Source of the DNA: Mariniradius saccharolyticus AK6
GTDB taxonomy: Bacteria > Bacteroidota > Bacteroidia > Cytophagales > Cyclobacteriaceae
Length of the DNA stretch: 52,718 bases
Direction: 5' to 3'
Assembly: GCF_000330725.2 (NCBI RefSeq)
Contig: NZ_AMZY02000026.1
Coordinates: 1-52,718 of the forward strand
Part shown: piece by piece, positions 6,886 to 14,745 of the stretch
Position numbering within the stretch: the stretch's first letter is position 1
Layout: every line of letters starts with the position of its first letter
Notes under the pieces: generated by a model
Told to the model about the DNA's origin: nothing
The model's database searches: none
Seen by the model: only the letters and a program-made list of their open reading frames with translations
Position numbers and translations under genes: made by a program

Positions 6886-7278
6886 TTAAGTCGATTTGTC
6901 TTCGAGACCGTTTGCCACTCGGTAAATTCCGTCTTTGAGTATCTTGGTCTTGAAATTTAGAATTAGGCCCAACTTTAAGTCCGACAGTTTCAAATACGTC
7001 AACAGTTGTGAGAAATGGACTGGATTCACCTCATCAAGACACTTCAATTCGACGATCACTTTGTTTTCTACGATCAGGTCGATTCTATACGCCTTTTCGA
7101 TTTCGATGGATTCCCATTTCAAGGGCTTCGAAACTTGGCATTCTACCAACATTCCGATTTTTCTCAACTCATAGGCAAGGATCTTTTCATAGGCACTTTC
7201 CAATAGTCCGGGTCCGAGTTTTCGATGAATTTCTAAAGCCCTGCCAATGATATGATAGGAAATTTGGTTTTCGTCCAT
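6886..7278 (-). CDS. GxxExxY family protein (PD-(D/E)XK-like)
   Basis: About 130 residues from MDENQISYHIIGRALEIHRK. The frame is open further upstream to 7329, but this start fits the family better. The defining motif GPGLLESAYEKILAYEL (GxxExxY) is present, followed by YRIDLIVENKVIVELKC, in which D, the E of VELK and K match a PD-(D/E)XK nuclease-like core. The biological role of GxxExxY proteins is not established. The gene is bracketed by imperfect 32-bp inverted repeats (6845-6876 and 7385-7416), which suggests a small mobile or repeat-associated unit. The right repeat contains the -33 box of the divergently oriented fabG gene. Confidence 0.88.
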   Translation of the reverse strand: MDENQISYHIIGRALEIHRKLGPGLLESAYEKILAYELRKIGMLVECQVSKPLKWESIEIEKAYRIDLIVENKVIVELKCLDEVNPVHFSQLLTYLKLSDLKLGLILNFKTKILKDGIYRVANGLEDKST

Positions 7279-7384
7279 CTTCACATTTTCCAGAAATTTA
7301 CAATTCGACTCAGAAAATTGAATAGTCAATCCCGAACTTAAATACTTAACTTTCTTTGCGATAGGACTTTCAAATTTCCCTCTG

Positions 7385-7416
7385 CAGTCTTTGCACCTTT
7401 GCGCTCTCTGCGAGAA
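7385..7416 (-). repeat. Right inverted repeat flanking the GxxExxY gene
   Basis: Partner of 6845-6876 (25/32 matching when reverse-complemented). It contains the TTTGC-rich periodic sequence that also supplies the TTTG box (7398-7401) of the fabG promoter. Confidence 0.65.
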
Positions 7417-7428
7417 AAACTATCTTTG
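7398..7428 (+). promoter_or_regulatory. fabG promoter
   Basis: TTTG (7398-7401), a 19-base spacer, then TATCTTTG (7421-7428), a full match to the Bacteroidota housekeeping consensus, 27 bases before the fabG start. The -33 box lies inside the right inverted repeat of the GxxExxY unit. Confidence 0.8.
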
Positions 7429-7455
7429 GTCTTTATTCACTTTCAAACTTTGAAA

Positions 7456-8202
7456 ATGGGGTTATTAAAAGGAAAAACAGCCCTTATTACCGGGGCATCC
7501 AAGGGAATCGGCAGGGCGATTGCCATCCAATATGCCAAAGAAGGCGCTAATGTGGCATTCACCTACCTTTCGAGCGTCGAGAAAGGCCAAGCTTTGGAAA
7601 ATGAACTGGCAGCTTATGGCATCAAAGCCAAAGGCTATCGCTCTGATGCATCCAACTTCAAGGCCGCTGAGGAATTGGTCAATGCCGTGGTCACGGAATT
7701 CGGCGGATTGGATATCCTGGTCAACAATGCGGGCATCACCCGGGACAACCTCCTGATGCGCATGACCGAGGAGGCTTGGGATGAAGTCATCAACGTCAAC
7801 CTGAAGTCCTGCTTCAATACGGTCAAAGCCGCAACCCGTCCCATGATGAAGGCAAAGGCCGGCTCGATCATCAACATCACCTCCGTCGTCGGTATCAAAG
7901 GCAACGCCGGACAAGCCAACTATGCCGCCTCCAAAGCAGGGATTATCGGTTTCACCAAATCCGTTGCCTTGGAACTGGGATCCAGAAATATTCGCAGCAA
8001 TGCGGTCGCGCCGGGATTTATCGAAACAGAAATGACCGGTGTCTTGGATGAAAAAGTCGTACAGGGCTGGCGGGATGCGATTCCGATGAAGCGTGGAGGC
8101 CAAGCCGAAGAGGTAGCCAATGCCTGTGTATTCTTGGGATCTGATATGAGTTCCTACATTTCAGGTCAGGTGCTGCAGGTGGATGGTGCGATGCTGACTT
8201 AA
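7456..8202 (+). CDS. fabG: 3-oxoacyl-[acyl-carrier-protein] reductase
   Basis: A 248-residue short-chain dehydrogenase that uses NADPH to reduce 3-oxoacyl-ACP in fatty acid synthesis. MGLLKGKTALITGASKGIGRAI gives the TGxxxGIG cofactor motif. NNAGITRD, the catalytic Ser in NITSVVG, YAASKAG (Tyr-x3-Lys) and the FabG-typical FIETEMT and SGQVLQVDGAM follow. The start at 7456 was chosen because the family begins a few residues before the cofactor motif; the frame is open upstream to 7399 but lies in promoter sequence. It is a single gene with a consensus promoter and its own terminator at 8247-8283. Confidence 0.95.
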   Translation: MGLLKGKTALITGASKGIGRAIAIQYAKEGANVAFTYLSSVEKGQALENELAAYGIKAKGYRSDASNFKAAEELVNAVVTEFGGLDILVNNAGITRDNLLMRMTEEAWDEVINVNLKSCFNTVKAATRPMMKAKAGSIINITSVVGIKGNAGQANYAASKAGIIGFTKSVALELGSRNIRSNAVAPGFIETEMTGVLDEKVVQGWRDAIPMKRGGQAEEVANACVFLGSDMSSYISGQVLQVDGAMLT

Positions 8203-8204
8203 GG

Positions 8205-8237
8205 AGTTGTACAAAGTACCAAGTACGAAGAACCAGG
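8205..8237. repeat. Short repeat of AAGTAC units
   Basis: Direct units AAAGTACC, AAGTACG and AAG lie just after fabG. A similar AAGTACGAAGTACGA stretch follows leuS at 36019-36035. These are short intergenic repeats of unknown role. Confidence 0.5.
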
Positions 8238-8246
8238 AAATAAATG

Positions 8247-8283
8247 CCCTGCTGAGGATGCGAATTCTTTGCAGGGTTTTTTT
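8247..8283 (+). terminator. Terminator of fabG
   Basis: CCCTGC (8247-8252) pairs with GCAGGG (8271-8276) across an 18-base loop and is followed by seven T. Confidence 0.75.
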
Positions 8284-8428
8284 ATGCCCCAAGATTTGTC
8301 AAATACAACGATTCTGTTTGTTCGGTTAGAACGTTTTCCAAGCTACCCTAAAAATTCCTCTCCTTTTTGCAACCTTTTTCCGATAAGCCATGTATATTGC
8401 AATGATATCAAAATAATATCAAATCAAT

Positions 8429-9277
8429 ATGGAAAAAATAACCAAACCCCTTTCTGGCTACTTGATGGTATTGGTCGCGATAGCGCTGATTCCTGCCACG
8501 GCTTTTGCATTTATCAATGAGTTACATTTGCTGGGAGCGATCCTCGGATTGTCCCTAATACTGACGCTACCGGGTTTCTTTATTGTCGAACCCAACAAGT
8601 CCATGGTGCTGCTGCTTTTTGGTGCCTATAAGGGTACCGTGAAGGACAACGGCTTTTTCTGGGTCAATCCCTTTATGTCGAAAAAGAAGATTTCGCTCCG
8701 TGTCCGCAACTTTGAAAACAAGCCGCTGAAGGTCAACGACAAAATCGGTAACCCGGTCATGGTCGGTACGATCGTTGTATGGCAGGTGCAGGATACGTTC
8801 AAGGCGACGTTTGATGTGGAGGATTACGAGAATTTTGTCCACTTACAGACCGATGCCGCCGTGCGGAAAATGGCTGGATTGTATCCTTACGATGATTTTG
8901 AGCACGAGCACGCGGAGGTGACATTGCGGTCGGGCGTGGAGGAAGTGAACCATTCGCTCGAGGCTGAGATCACCGAGCGCCTCAACCATGCAGGTATCAA
9001 GGTCATCGAAGCGCGTATTTCCCACCTTGCGTACGCTTCCGAGATTGCCTCAGCCATGCTCCAAAGACAACAGGCCACGGCTATTGTTGCAGCGCGTAGG
9101 ACGATTGTGGACGGCGCAGTAGGCATGGTGGAAATGGCCATCGAGGATCTCAAGATCAAGGGCATCATTGACTTTGAGGAAGACAAAAAGGCGGCCATGG
9201 TCAGCAACCTGATGGTGGTACTTTGCTCCGATCGCTCCGCAAGTCCTGTGCTGAATGTAGGTACACTCAATCAATAG
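8429..9277 (+). CDS. SPFH/Band 7 domain membrane protein
   Basis: A 282-residue member of the stomatin/prohibitin/flotillin superfamily. Two N-terminal membrane segments (about residues 10-30 and 32-52) precede EPNKSMVLLLFGAYKGTV, the typical start of the SPFH domain. VRNFENKPLKVNDKIGNPV, VVWQVQDTFKATFDVEDYENFV and a C-terminal helical AYASEIASAMLQRQQATAIVAARR follow. Such proteins oligomerise at the membrane, but the specific role here is unknown. It is the first gene of a tight four-gene operon (next start 3 bases on) that ends with an Arc-type DNA-binding protein. SPFH genes followed by small Arc-like genes are a recurrent arrangement in bacteria (from memory). Confidence 0.92.
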   Translation: MEKITKPLSGYLMVLVAIALIPATAFAFINELHLLGAILGLSLILTLPGFFIVEPNKSMVLLLFGAYKGTVKDNGFFWVNPFMSKKKISLRVRNFENKPLKVNDKIGNPVMVGTIVVWQVQDTFKATFDVEDYENFVHLQTDAAVRKMAGLYPYDDFEHEHAEVTLRSGVEEVNHSLEAEITERLNHAGIKVIEARISHLAYASEIASAMLQRQQATAIVAARRTIVDGAVGMVEMAIEDLKIKGIIDFEEDKKAAMVSNLMVVLCSDRSASPVLNVGTLNQ

Positions 9278-9280
9278 GGT

Positions 9281-9766
9281 ATGGTTTTTAATGAGCAACA
9301 GAGTCTGCGGGATTCCTTCATCGTCTATGTCATCCTGATGGTGGAGGTTCCCACGCTTATCCTCATGTTGGTCTTTTGGTGGACGGGAAAGTTTGGCGAG
9401 GATGGTTTTCTACCCGTTGCGATATTCCTGGCGATGCTCGGCCTTGTTTCCTGGTTTATCGTCAGTCTCAGCCTTGAGGTTCATTTGGATCGAAGGGGAT
9501 TGAAATACAGGAGTTTCCCATTTGTCAACAAATGGAAATTTATTCCCACTGAAAGTATCCAAAACCCCAAGGTTAGGAAAATTGATGGTATGATGGAATT
9601 TGGCGGAGTGGGGCCGCGTGTTTCACCGAAAACCAAAGCATTTATTTTCTCCACAGATTGGGTACTGGAACTGGATGCGGACGGGAAAAAGTATGCCTTC
9701 AGTACCCGAAAACCGCGCGAGATGGAAGCTGTCCTGGACCTTTGGAAATCAGAATCAAATACCTAA
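9281..9766 (+). CDS. Two-TM membrane protein with PH-like C-terminal domain
   Basis: A 161-residue protein of unrecognised family. Two membrane segments at about residues 14-34 and 43-65 are followed by a soluble beta-rich part: LEVHLDRRGLKYRSFPF, KWKFIPTESIQNPKV, WVLELDADGKKYAFSTRKPREM. This resembles the bacterial PH-like domains that follow a membrane hairpin. Its layout parallels that of the next gene (9780-10277), including the ending motif K/KTF..GTQKP or ..FSTRKP followed by a helix, so the two are probably distant paralogues. It sits in the SPFH operon with 3- and 13-base gaps and probably works with the SPFH protein at the membrane (inference). Confidence 0.8.
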   Translation: MVFNEQQSLRDSFIVYVILMVEVPTLILMLVFWWTGKFGEDGFLPVAIFLAMLGLVSWFIVSLSLEVHLDRRGLKYRSFPFVNKWKFIPTESIQNPKVRKIDGMMEFGGVGPRVSPKTKAFIFSTDWVLELDADGKKYAFSTRKPREMEAVLDLWKSESNT

Positions 9767-9779
9767 GCCCGCTTGTCCA

Positions 9780-10277
9780 ATGGCAAATTATATTTTCAAA
9801 GAAACCCAAAGATTTACCCAATGGTGGCTTTGGCTCCTCCTGTTTGGAGTGTTGACAGTGGTTCTTTGGCCCTTGCTGGGCCAAGAGGCATTAGATCCTT
9901 CTGAACTTAGAGGCATTGGTATCGGCCTGGTGACCGTTCTTTTGGCGATGGTTCTCCTTTACTCGATGAAGCTCGAAACCAGAATTGGCAATGGCAGACT
10001 GCAATACCGATTTACACCTTTTTTCTGGCGATGGAGAACCTATGACTGGGGCGATATCCAATCCATGGAGTTGAAAACATTCGATTCCCTGAAGGATTAT
10101 GGAGGCTGGGGAATCCGGACCAATTTTGAGCATTGGTTGTACAACGTCAGGGGAAACCGTGGCTTGCTCATTCGTACAAAAGACAAAACCTTCAAACTGG
10201 GCACCCAGAAGCCTCAGGAGGCGGCGAGGATAATCCAAGAGTTTGAGGCCTTTAAATCCCAAAACCATGGCGGCTAA
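9780..10277 (+). CDS. Two-TM membrane protein with PH-like C-terminal domain (paralogue of preceding)
   Basis: A 165-residue protein; the start MANYIFKETQRFTQWW places the first membrane segment at about residues 16-36 and the second at about 46-62. A beta-rich C-terminal region follows (METRIGNGRLQYRFTPFFWRW, then IQSMELKTFDSLKDYGGWG, LLIRTKDKTFKLGTQKPQEAARIIQEFEAF), consistent with a PH-like domain ending in a helix. The pattern YGGWGIR and GTQKP..A..I is commonly seen in this protein type. It overlaps the following Arc-like gene by 11 bases, so translation is probably coupled. Specific function unknown. Confidence 0.8.
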   Translation: MANYIFKETQRFTQWWLWLLLFGVLTVVLWPLLGQEALDPSELRGIGIGLVTVLLAMVLLYSMKLETRIGNGRLQYRFTPFFWRWRTYDWGDIQSMELKTFDSLKDYGGWGIRTNFEHWLYNVRGNRGLLIRTKDKTFKLGTQKPQEAARIIQEFEAFKSQNHGG

Positions 10278-10452
10278 AAAACCTTTTGCCTTGAGAATAG
10301 ACGAAAAGCTCATGCAGGCTGTCGAGAAATGGGCCGAAGATGAGTTTCGATCCGCCAATGGGCAGATCGAATGGATCATCTATGAGGCCCTCAAAAAATC
10401 GGGACGCTTGCCAAAACAGCAAAGTCCCGATCAGCCAAATTCAGGTAACTAG
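10267..10452 (+). CDS. Arc-family ribbon-helix-helix protein
   Basis: A 61-residue protein: AAKKPFALRIDEKLMQAVEKWAEDEFRSANGQIEWIIYEALKKSGR. The short beta strand (PFALRID) followed by two helices and the SANGQIEWIIYEAL second helix match the Arc-type DNA-binding fold. The C-terminus is Gln/Pro/Asn rich. It overlaps the upstream membrane protein gene by 11 bases. Its stop codon overlaps that of the opposing TolC-like gene in the sequence CTAG. Possible autoregulator of the SPFH operon (inference). Confidence 0.88.
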   Translation: MAAKKPFALRIDEKLMQAVEKWAEDEFRSANGQIEWIIYEALKKSGRLPKQQSPDQPNSGN

Positions 10453-11930
10453 GGTTTGGTGTCTTCCACTTCCGGAACATAGAGCAATTGGCCTGACTCA
10501 AAATCATACAGTGTCAATTGCCGCAACTCAAAGTAGGCCAGCCAATAGTCCCGCAGTGCGCCGACATACGATCGCTTGCTGCTGTCTTTTTCCTGTTGGG
10601 CGATATTGAGGTCAGTAAGGGAGACATTGCCCGTCTGATAGCGCTTGACAGCAAGGTCGTATCTTTTTTGGGCCACTTCGGAAGAAAGCTTGCTCACGGA
10701 GAGCCGCTCTTCCAGCATTTCGAAATTTTTGACTTTGGTGAAGATCTCCTGCTCAAAATTGATGACCTCTTGCGCGACTTCATATTCCACCAGTTTTTTA
10801 TTGGCTTGGGCCAGTGACATACGGGCTTTGTTGCGGCCCCAATCCAACACGGGGACAGACAGCGCGAGGTTGACGAGGGCTTGATTGTCGGGATTTCTGT
10901 AAATATCCGCCCAAGTCAGTGCGGCATTGTTAAGACCATAGCTGGCTGCCAAGTTCATTTGCATGCGTTCTCCCTTGGCTTCGGCTACCTGTGCATCCGC
11001 TTCCAGTTTTCTCCTTTCGAATCCCAATGCCTCGGCCCTGTTTTCAAATGCCAGCGAGATTGCTTTGTCCACATCAACCGGGAAGACTGGATATTCTTCG
11101 GGACTGAGCAAGGTAATCTCGGCCGACTCATTGAGGCCGAGGTTTGATTTCAAGCGCAAGGAGCTTGTTTCGAGATTGACCCTTGCTTGCGCGGCTTCCT
11201 GCTTGGAGGTCAACATCGCCAGCTCGATCTGCAAGAGTTTGTCCTCGAAGGTGCTGCCCATTTCGTAGCGGGCCTTTTCGATGCGATAGATTTCTTGGTT
11301 GTATTGCAGGTTTGTCTGGGCGATATCCAGGTTCACCTGCGCCTCGAGCATTTCGAAGAAAATGGACGTAGCGACTCCACTCAGTTGCTCCATCGCAGCG
11401 ACATATTCCCGTTTGCTCTCTTCGAAAACCAAAGGCTCGATGCGCTTGTCCCATTTGTAGGGGTTGTAGGCAAAAATCGGCTGGATCAGGCTCACATTCA
11501 TGGGCACGCCTGAGTACCTTGTGCGGATGTCATTGCCTGTGGCGAGGAAATTGTCGAATCGGTTGGCAGAGGTATTGACCGATAGCATACCACCGGTCGG
11601 GGCAATGACTTGCAGTAAACCCAAGCCGAGGTCGACTAGGTTTTGACGGATTTCTAGAAATTCGATATCCCCGCTGGGCTGGACAATGTCAGTAAATTCC
11701 TGCCGAAAACTCGGCAAAATACCTGTCAACCGAAGTTGCGGATTGTAATTGGATCGGAAAAACCGGTACCGCCAGTACATGTTTTCCTTTTGGGTTTGGA
11801 TCCGGAGTGCCTGTGGAGACAGCGCTTTTGCCCGGGCAATGATTTCCTCCAAACTGTATTGGGCCTTTTCCTGGGCCAGCCCCTCAATAGAAAAAAGCAA
11901 CAAAACAAGCAGCAGTCGATAGGTTTTCAT
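10449..11930 (-). CDS. TolC family outer-membrane efflux protein
   Basis: A 493-residue protein with a signal peptide (MKTYRLLLVLLLFSIEGLAQ, cut after Ala) and the architecture of outer membrane efflux channel proteins: YSLEEIIARAKALSPQALRIQTQ at the start, long amphipathic helices (LQYNQEIYRIEKARYEMGSTFEDKL), a repeated second half with VPVLDWGRNKARMSLAQANKKLVEYEV, and RYQTGNVSLTDLNIAQQEKDSSKRSYVGALRDYWLAYFELRQLTLYDF at the end. No partner inner-membrane pump or adaptor is adjacent, so the substrate cannot be inferred. It converges on the Arc-like gene with a shared CTAG at the stop codons. Confidence 0.92.
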   Translation of the reverse strand: MKTYRLLLVLLLFSIEGLAQEKAQYSLEEIIARAKALSPQALRIQTQKENMYWRYRFFRSNYNPQLRLTGILPSFRQEFTDIVQPSGDIEFLEIRQNLVDLGLGLLQVIAPTGGMLSVNTSANRFDNFLATGNDIRTRYSGVPMNVSLIQPIFAYNPYKWDKRIEPLVFEESKREYVAAMEQLSGVATSIFFEMLEAQVNLDIAQTNLQYNQEIYRIEKARYEMGSTFEDKLLQIELAMLTSKQEAAQARVNLETSSLRLKSNLGLNESAEITLLSPEEYPVFPVDVDKAISLAFENRAEALGFERRKLEADAQVAEAKGERMQMNLAASYGLNNAALTWADIYRNPDNQALVNLALSVPVLDWGRNKARMSLAQANKKLVEYEVAQEVINFEQEIFTKVKNFEMLEERLSVSKLSSEVAQKRYDLAVKRYQTGNVSLTDLNIAQQEKDSSKRSYVGALRDYWLAYFELRQLTLYDFESGQLLYVPEVEDTKP

Positions 11931-12061
11931 ATCAAAACGAAGTTGATCTTACAAGCTAAAATATAACAAAAAGCCCAATCAAACGAATCAATTAGGCATT
12001 TTTGTTATTTTTTCCGCCAAAGAAAAAATGTATTGCTAATTTGCGGGCTCATTGATCTCCT

Positions 12062-12823
12062 ATGAAATCCTTGATCAGCTTTGTGATCCGATTTATCCCA
12101 AGGAAATACCTGCAGTTGGTTTCCCATTTCTTTCTGCGGGTGATGGCGGTTTTCTATAAGGGTGACAAAGTCGCCTGTAACGTTTGTGGACACACGTACA
12201 GTAAGTTTCTGCCCTATGGTCGAACAGCCCGAGAAAACGCCCTTTGTCCACAATGCCTTGCTCTGGAGCGCCACCGATTGATGTGGCTGTTTTTGCAGCA
12301 GAAAACCAACTTCTTTCAAGCAGACCTGAAAGTCCTACACATCGCTCCTGAACTTTGCTTTATCGACCGCATGGAAGCGATGAAAAACTTGGATTATGTC
12401 ACGGCCGATATCGAATCACCCTTGGCAAAGGTGAAAATGGACGTACATGCGATCCCTTTTGCAGACAATACCTTCGACGTGGTCTTCTGCAACCATGTAC
12501 TCGAGCATGTCGACGATGATATCCAAGCTTGCCGTGAAATCAACCGCGTCCTCAAACCCAACGGTTGGGGGATTATCCAATCGCCTGTATATCCATTGGA
12601 AAAAACAATTGAGGACAAAACCATCACCGACCCGGCGGAGCGCGAAAGGCTTTTTGGGCAGCGGGACCATGTTCGCAAATATGGCAAAGACTACGCAGCG
12701 CGCTTGCGGAAATCGGGATTGGCAATTGATGAAAATGATTTTGTGAAAACCCTTGACGCCGCGACCGTGGCAAAGCATGCACTTCCCCCGGACGAGATTA
12801 TTTTTTATTGTAGCAAAGGCTAG
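12062..12823 (+). CDS. SAM-dependent methyltransferase with zinc-knuckle N-terminus
   Basis: A 253-residue class I methyltransferase. Residues about 40-75 hold a CNVCG...ALCPQCLALERHR segment, two CxxC pairs likely to bind zinc. The Rossmann-like domain follows with a weak motif I (KVLHIAPELCFIDRM), YVTADIESPLAKVKMDVHAIPFADNTFDVVFCNHVLEHVDDD and ALREINRVLKPNGWGIIQSP-like motifs; the observed form is CREINRVLKPNGWGII. The substrate is unknown. Zinc-ribbon methyltransferases of this type are often near glycosyltransferases, and two family 2 glycosyltransferases lie convergently next to it. Its stop overlaps the neighbour's stop in CTAG. Confidence 0.9.
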   Translation: MKSLISFVIRFIPRKYLQLVSHFFLRVMAVFYKGDKVACNVCGHTYSKFLPYGRTARENALCPQCLALERHRLMWLFLQQKTNFFQADLKVLHIAPELCFIDRMEAMKNLDYVTADIESPLAKVKMDVHAIPFADNTFDVVFCNHVLEHVDDDIQACREINRVLKPNGWGIIQSPVYPLEKTIEDKTITDPAERERLFGQRDHVRKYGKDYAARLRKSGLAIDENDFVKTLDAATVAKHALPPDEIIFYCSKG

Positions 12824-13782
12824 CCCTTCATCCACTTTTTCAGCAATCCCAGACCAAGGCCCAATCCGTAGGCGCTCAGTTGGACCGTCGAGCAGACCCA
12901 AGCGAGCCCAGCGACCATTGGGCTTTTGTGTCGCTCCAGCGCGGAGGTAATCACCGCGGCGGACCAAGCAAGCAGCAGCAAAAACTGAATCAGAAACAGC
13001 AGTGGGTCAACAAAGGGCGTCACCAGCATACTGGCCAAAAAAAGCACAAAAAGCAGCGGCAAAAGATGTACTGCTTTGATCGCTCCGGGATGAAAGCGCG
13101 AAACATGCACCCGGTTGCGTCCAAAAGAAAAACCCTGCTTGGCAAAGCTCGACAGGGTGTTTTTGCGCTTGTGGTAGACAAAAGTCTCCTCGACGAGTTC
13201 CAGTCGAAACCCCGCCTTTTTGATCCGCATGCTGAGTTCGATGTCTTCGGCGCGATTGGGATCGGCAAATCCACCGACCGATTCCCAAACCTTTCTCGAA
13301 AAACCCATATTGTATCCCCTTGCCTGGTACTTGGCAGGATTCCGGAGTTTGCCACGGATGCCACCTGTCGTCCAGAAGGAGGTCATCGCAAAATCCATGG
13401 CTTTTTGCATCGGTGAAAAATCCCAAGCCGCCGCGTCGGGGCCGCCATGGGCGTCCAGATTTCTGCTTGCAATCGCCTGTTTCAGGTCTTGAAAATAGTT
13501 GGCAGGAATGATGCAGTCCGAGTCAAAAAACACGAAATACCCGGCTTTGGCAAGCTTCATACCCTCGTTGCGGGCAAAGCCCTGCCCTTGGTTGGGGATG
13601 TAGAGGTATTGCAGTGAAAGGCTGTCGCGGTAGGAATCGACAATCGACTCGCAAGTAGCGTCGGAACCGTCTTCGACGATAATCACTTCGAAGTCGCGAA
13701 AAAGCTGTTGACGGAGACTTTGGAGCAAGTCCCGGATTTCCATGGGGCGGTTATAGACCGGAACGATCACCGAAAACTCCAT
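12820..13782 (-). CDS. Family 2 glycosyltransferase with C-terminal membrane segments
   Basis: A 320-residue GT-A type glycosyltransferase: MEFSVIVPVYNRPMEIRDLL at the start, VIIVEDGSD, NQGQGFARNEGMKLAKAGYFVFFDSDC (the DxD-like motif DSD), and a later RAEDIELSMRIKKAGFRL. Two or three hydrophobic segments at about 240-275 and 295-312 anchor it to the membrane. The acceptor is unknown. It is the last gene of a five-gene operon; its ATG overlaps the stop of the upstream glycosyltransferase by one base (TGATG), and its own stop overlaps that of the convergent methyltransferase. Confidence 0.92.
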   Translation of the reverse strand: MEFSVIVPVYNRPMEIRDLLQSLRQQLFRDFEVIIVEDGSDATCESIVDSYRDSLSLQYLYIPNQGQGFARNEGMKLAKAGYFVFFDSDCIIPANYFQDLKQAIASRNLDAHGGPDAAAWDFSPMQKAMDFAMTSFWTTGGIRGKLRNPAKYQARGYNMGFSRKVWESVGGFADPNRAEDIELSMRIKKAGFRLELVEETFVYHKRKNTLSSFAKQGFSFGRNRVHVSRFHPGAIKAVHLLPLLFVLFLASMLVTPFVDPLLFLIQFLLLLAWSAAVITSALERHKSPMVAGLAWVCSTVQLSAYGLGLGLGLLKKWMKG

Positions 13783-14744
13783 CAGCCCCTGAAGTTTAGC
13801 TCCTTGTCGATGTTGTAGTCCAATTTGCGGCTGGTGTTAGAGATCATCATTTCAGCCAAAAATCCCGTCAAAAACAACTGAACGCCCACAATGAGCGCCA
13901 CGAGTGCCAAAAAGAAAAGTGGCTGCGCGGTGATGTCACGGACTTTGAGGCCTTTGGATAGTCCATAGATTTTTTCAAAGATCAACCAAACCGTGATGAC
14001 AAAACCCGAGAGGAATGACAAGGTCCCGAGCGTTCCAAAAAAGTGCATCGGACGCTTCTTGTAGCGGTTGACAAAGGAAACGGAGATCAAGTCCAGGAAT
14101 CCATAAAGGAAACGCTCCAGGCCAAACTTGGTCTTGCCGTATTTCCGCGGACGATGCTCGACTACCTTTTCCGTGATCCTCGTAAACCCGCTCCACTTTG
14201 CAATCAGCGGAATGTAGCGGTGCATTTCGCCGTAGAGATGGATGTTTTTGACCACCTTCTTGTCGTAGGCCTTCAATCCACAATTGAAATCGTGCAGCTT
14301 GATACCCGAAATCATCCTCGTGATGCCATTGAAAAATTTGGAAGGCAAGGTCTTGGAAATCGGATCGTGGCGTTTTTTCTTCCAGCCCGACACCACTTCC
14401 CAGCCCTCTTTCACAATCATATCATACAATTCGGGGATTTCGTCGGGACTGTCCTGAAGGTCGGAATCCATCGTGATCACCACGTCGCCTTCGGCCTTCG
14501 AAAAGCCCATATCGAGGGCAGCGGACTTACCATAATTTCTGCCAAAACGCACGCCCTTGACATATGGATTGAGGTCGGCGAGTTTTTCGATCTGTCGCCA
14601 AGAACCATCATTGCTGCCGTCATCCACGAGTATGATTTCGTAGGAAAAAGCATGGCCTTCCATGACCCGCACGATCCAATTGTGCAGCTCGGCCAATGAT
14701 TCTTCCTCGTTGTAGACGGGGATGACGACAGAAATCTGGATCAT
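13782..14744 (-). CDS. Family 2 glycosyltransferase, polyprenyl-phosphate type
   Basis: A 320-residue glycosyltransferase resembling dolichyl/undecaprenyl-phosphate sugar transferases (DPM1/ArnC/GtrB type). MIQISVVIPVYNEEESLAELH, ILVDDGSNDGSWRQIE, GVRFGRNYGKSAALDMGFSKAEGDVVITMDSDLQDSPDEIP with the DxD motif, and NCGLKAYDKKVV are clear. Two C-terminal membrane segments (about 233-255 and 265-290) fit a lipid-phosphate glycosyltransferase. It probably loads a sugar onto a polyprenyl carrier for envelope glycan synthesis (inference). It follows the DUF4199 gene by one base. Confidence 0.94.
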   Translation of the reverse strand: MIQISVVIPVYNEEESLAELHNWIVRVMEGHAFSYEIILVDDGSNDGSWRQIEKLADLNPYVKGVRFGRNYGKSAALDMGFSKAEGDVVITMDSDLQDSPDEIPELYDMIVKEGWEVVSGWKKKRHDPISKTLPSKFFNGITRMISGIKLHDFNCGLKAYDKKVVKNIHLYGEMHRYIPLIAKWSGFTRITEKVVEHRPRKYGKTKFGLERFLYGFLDLISVSFVNRYKKRPMHFFGTLGTLSFLSGFVITVWLIFEKIYGLSKGLKVRDITAQPLFFLALVALIVGVQLFLTGFLAEMMISNTSRKLDYNIDKELNFRG

Positions 14745-14745
14745 A

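Noticed and set aside
11951-12008. Inverted AACAAAAAGCC / GGCATTTTTGTT as a regulatory site between TolC and the methyltransferase gene
   Set aside because: The arms have mismatches and are 35 bases apart; the AT-rich sequence makes such matches likely by chance.
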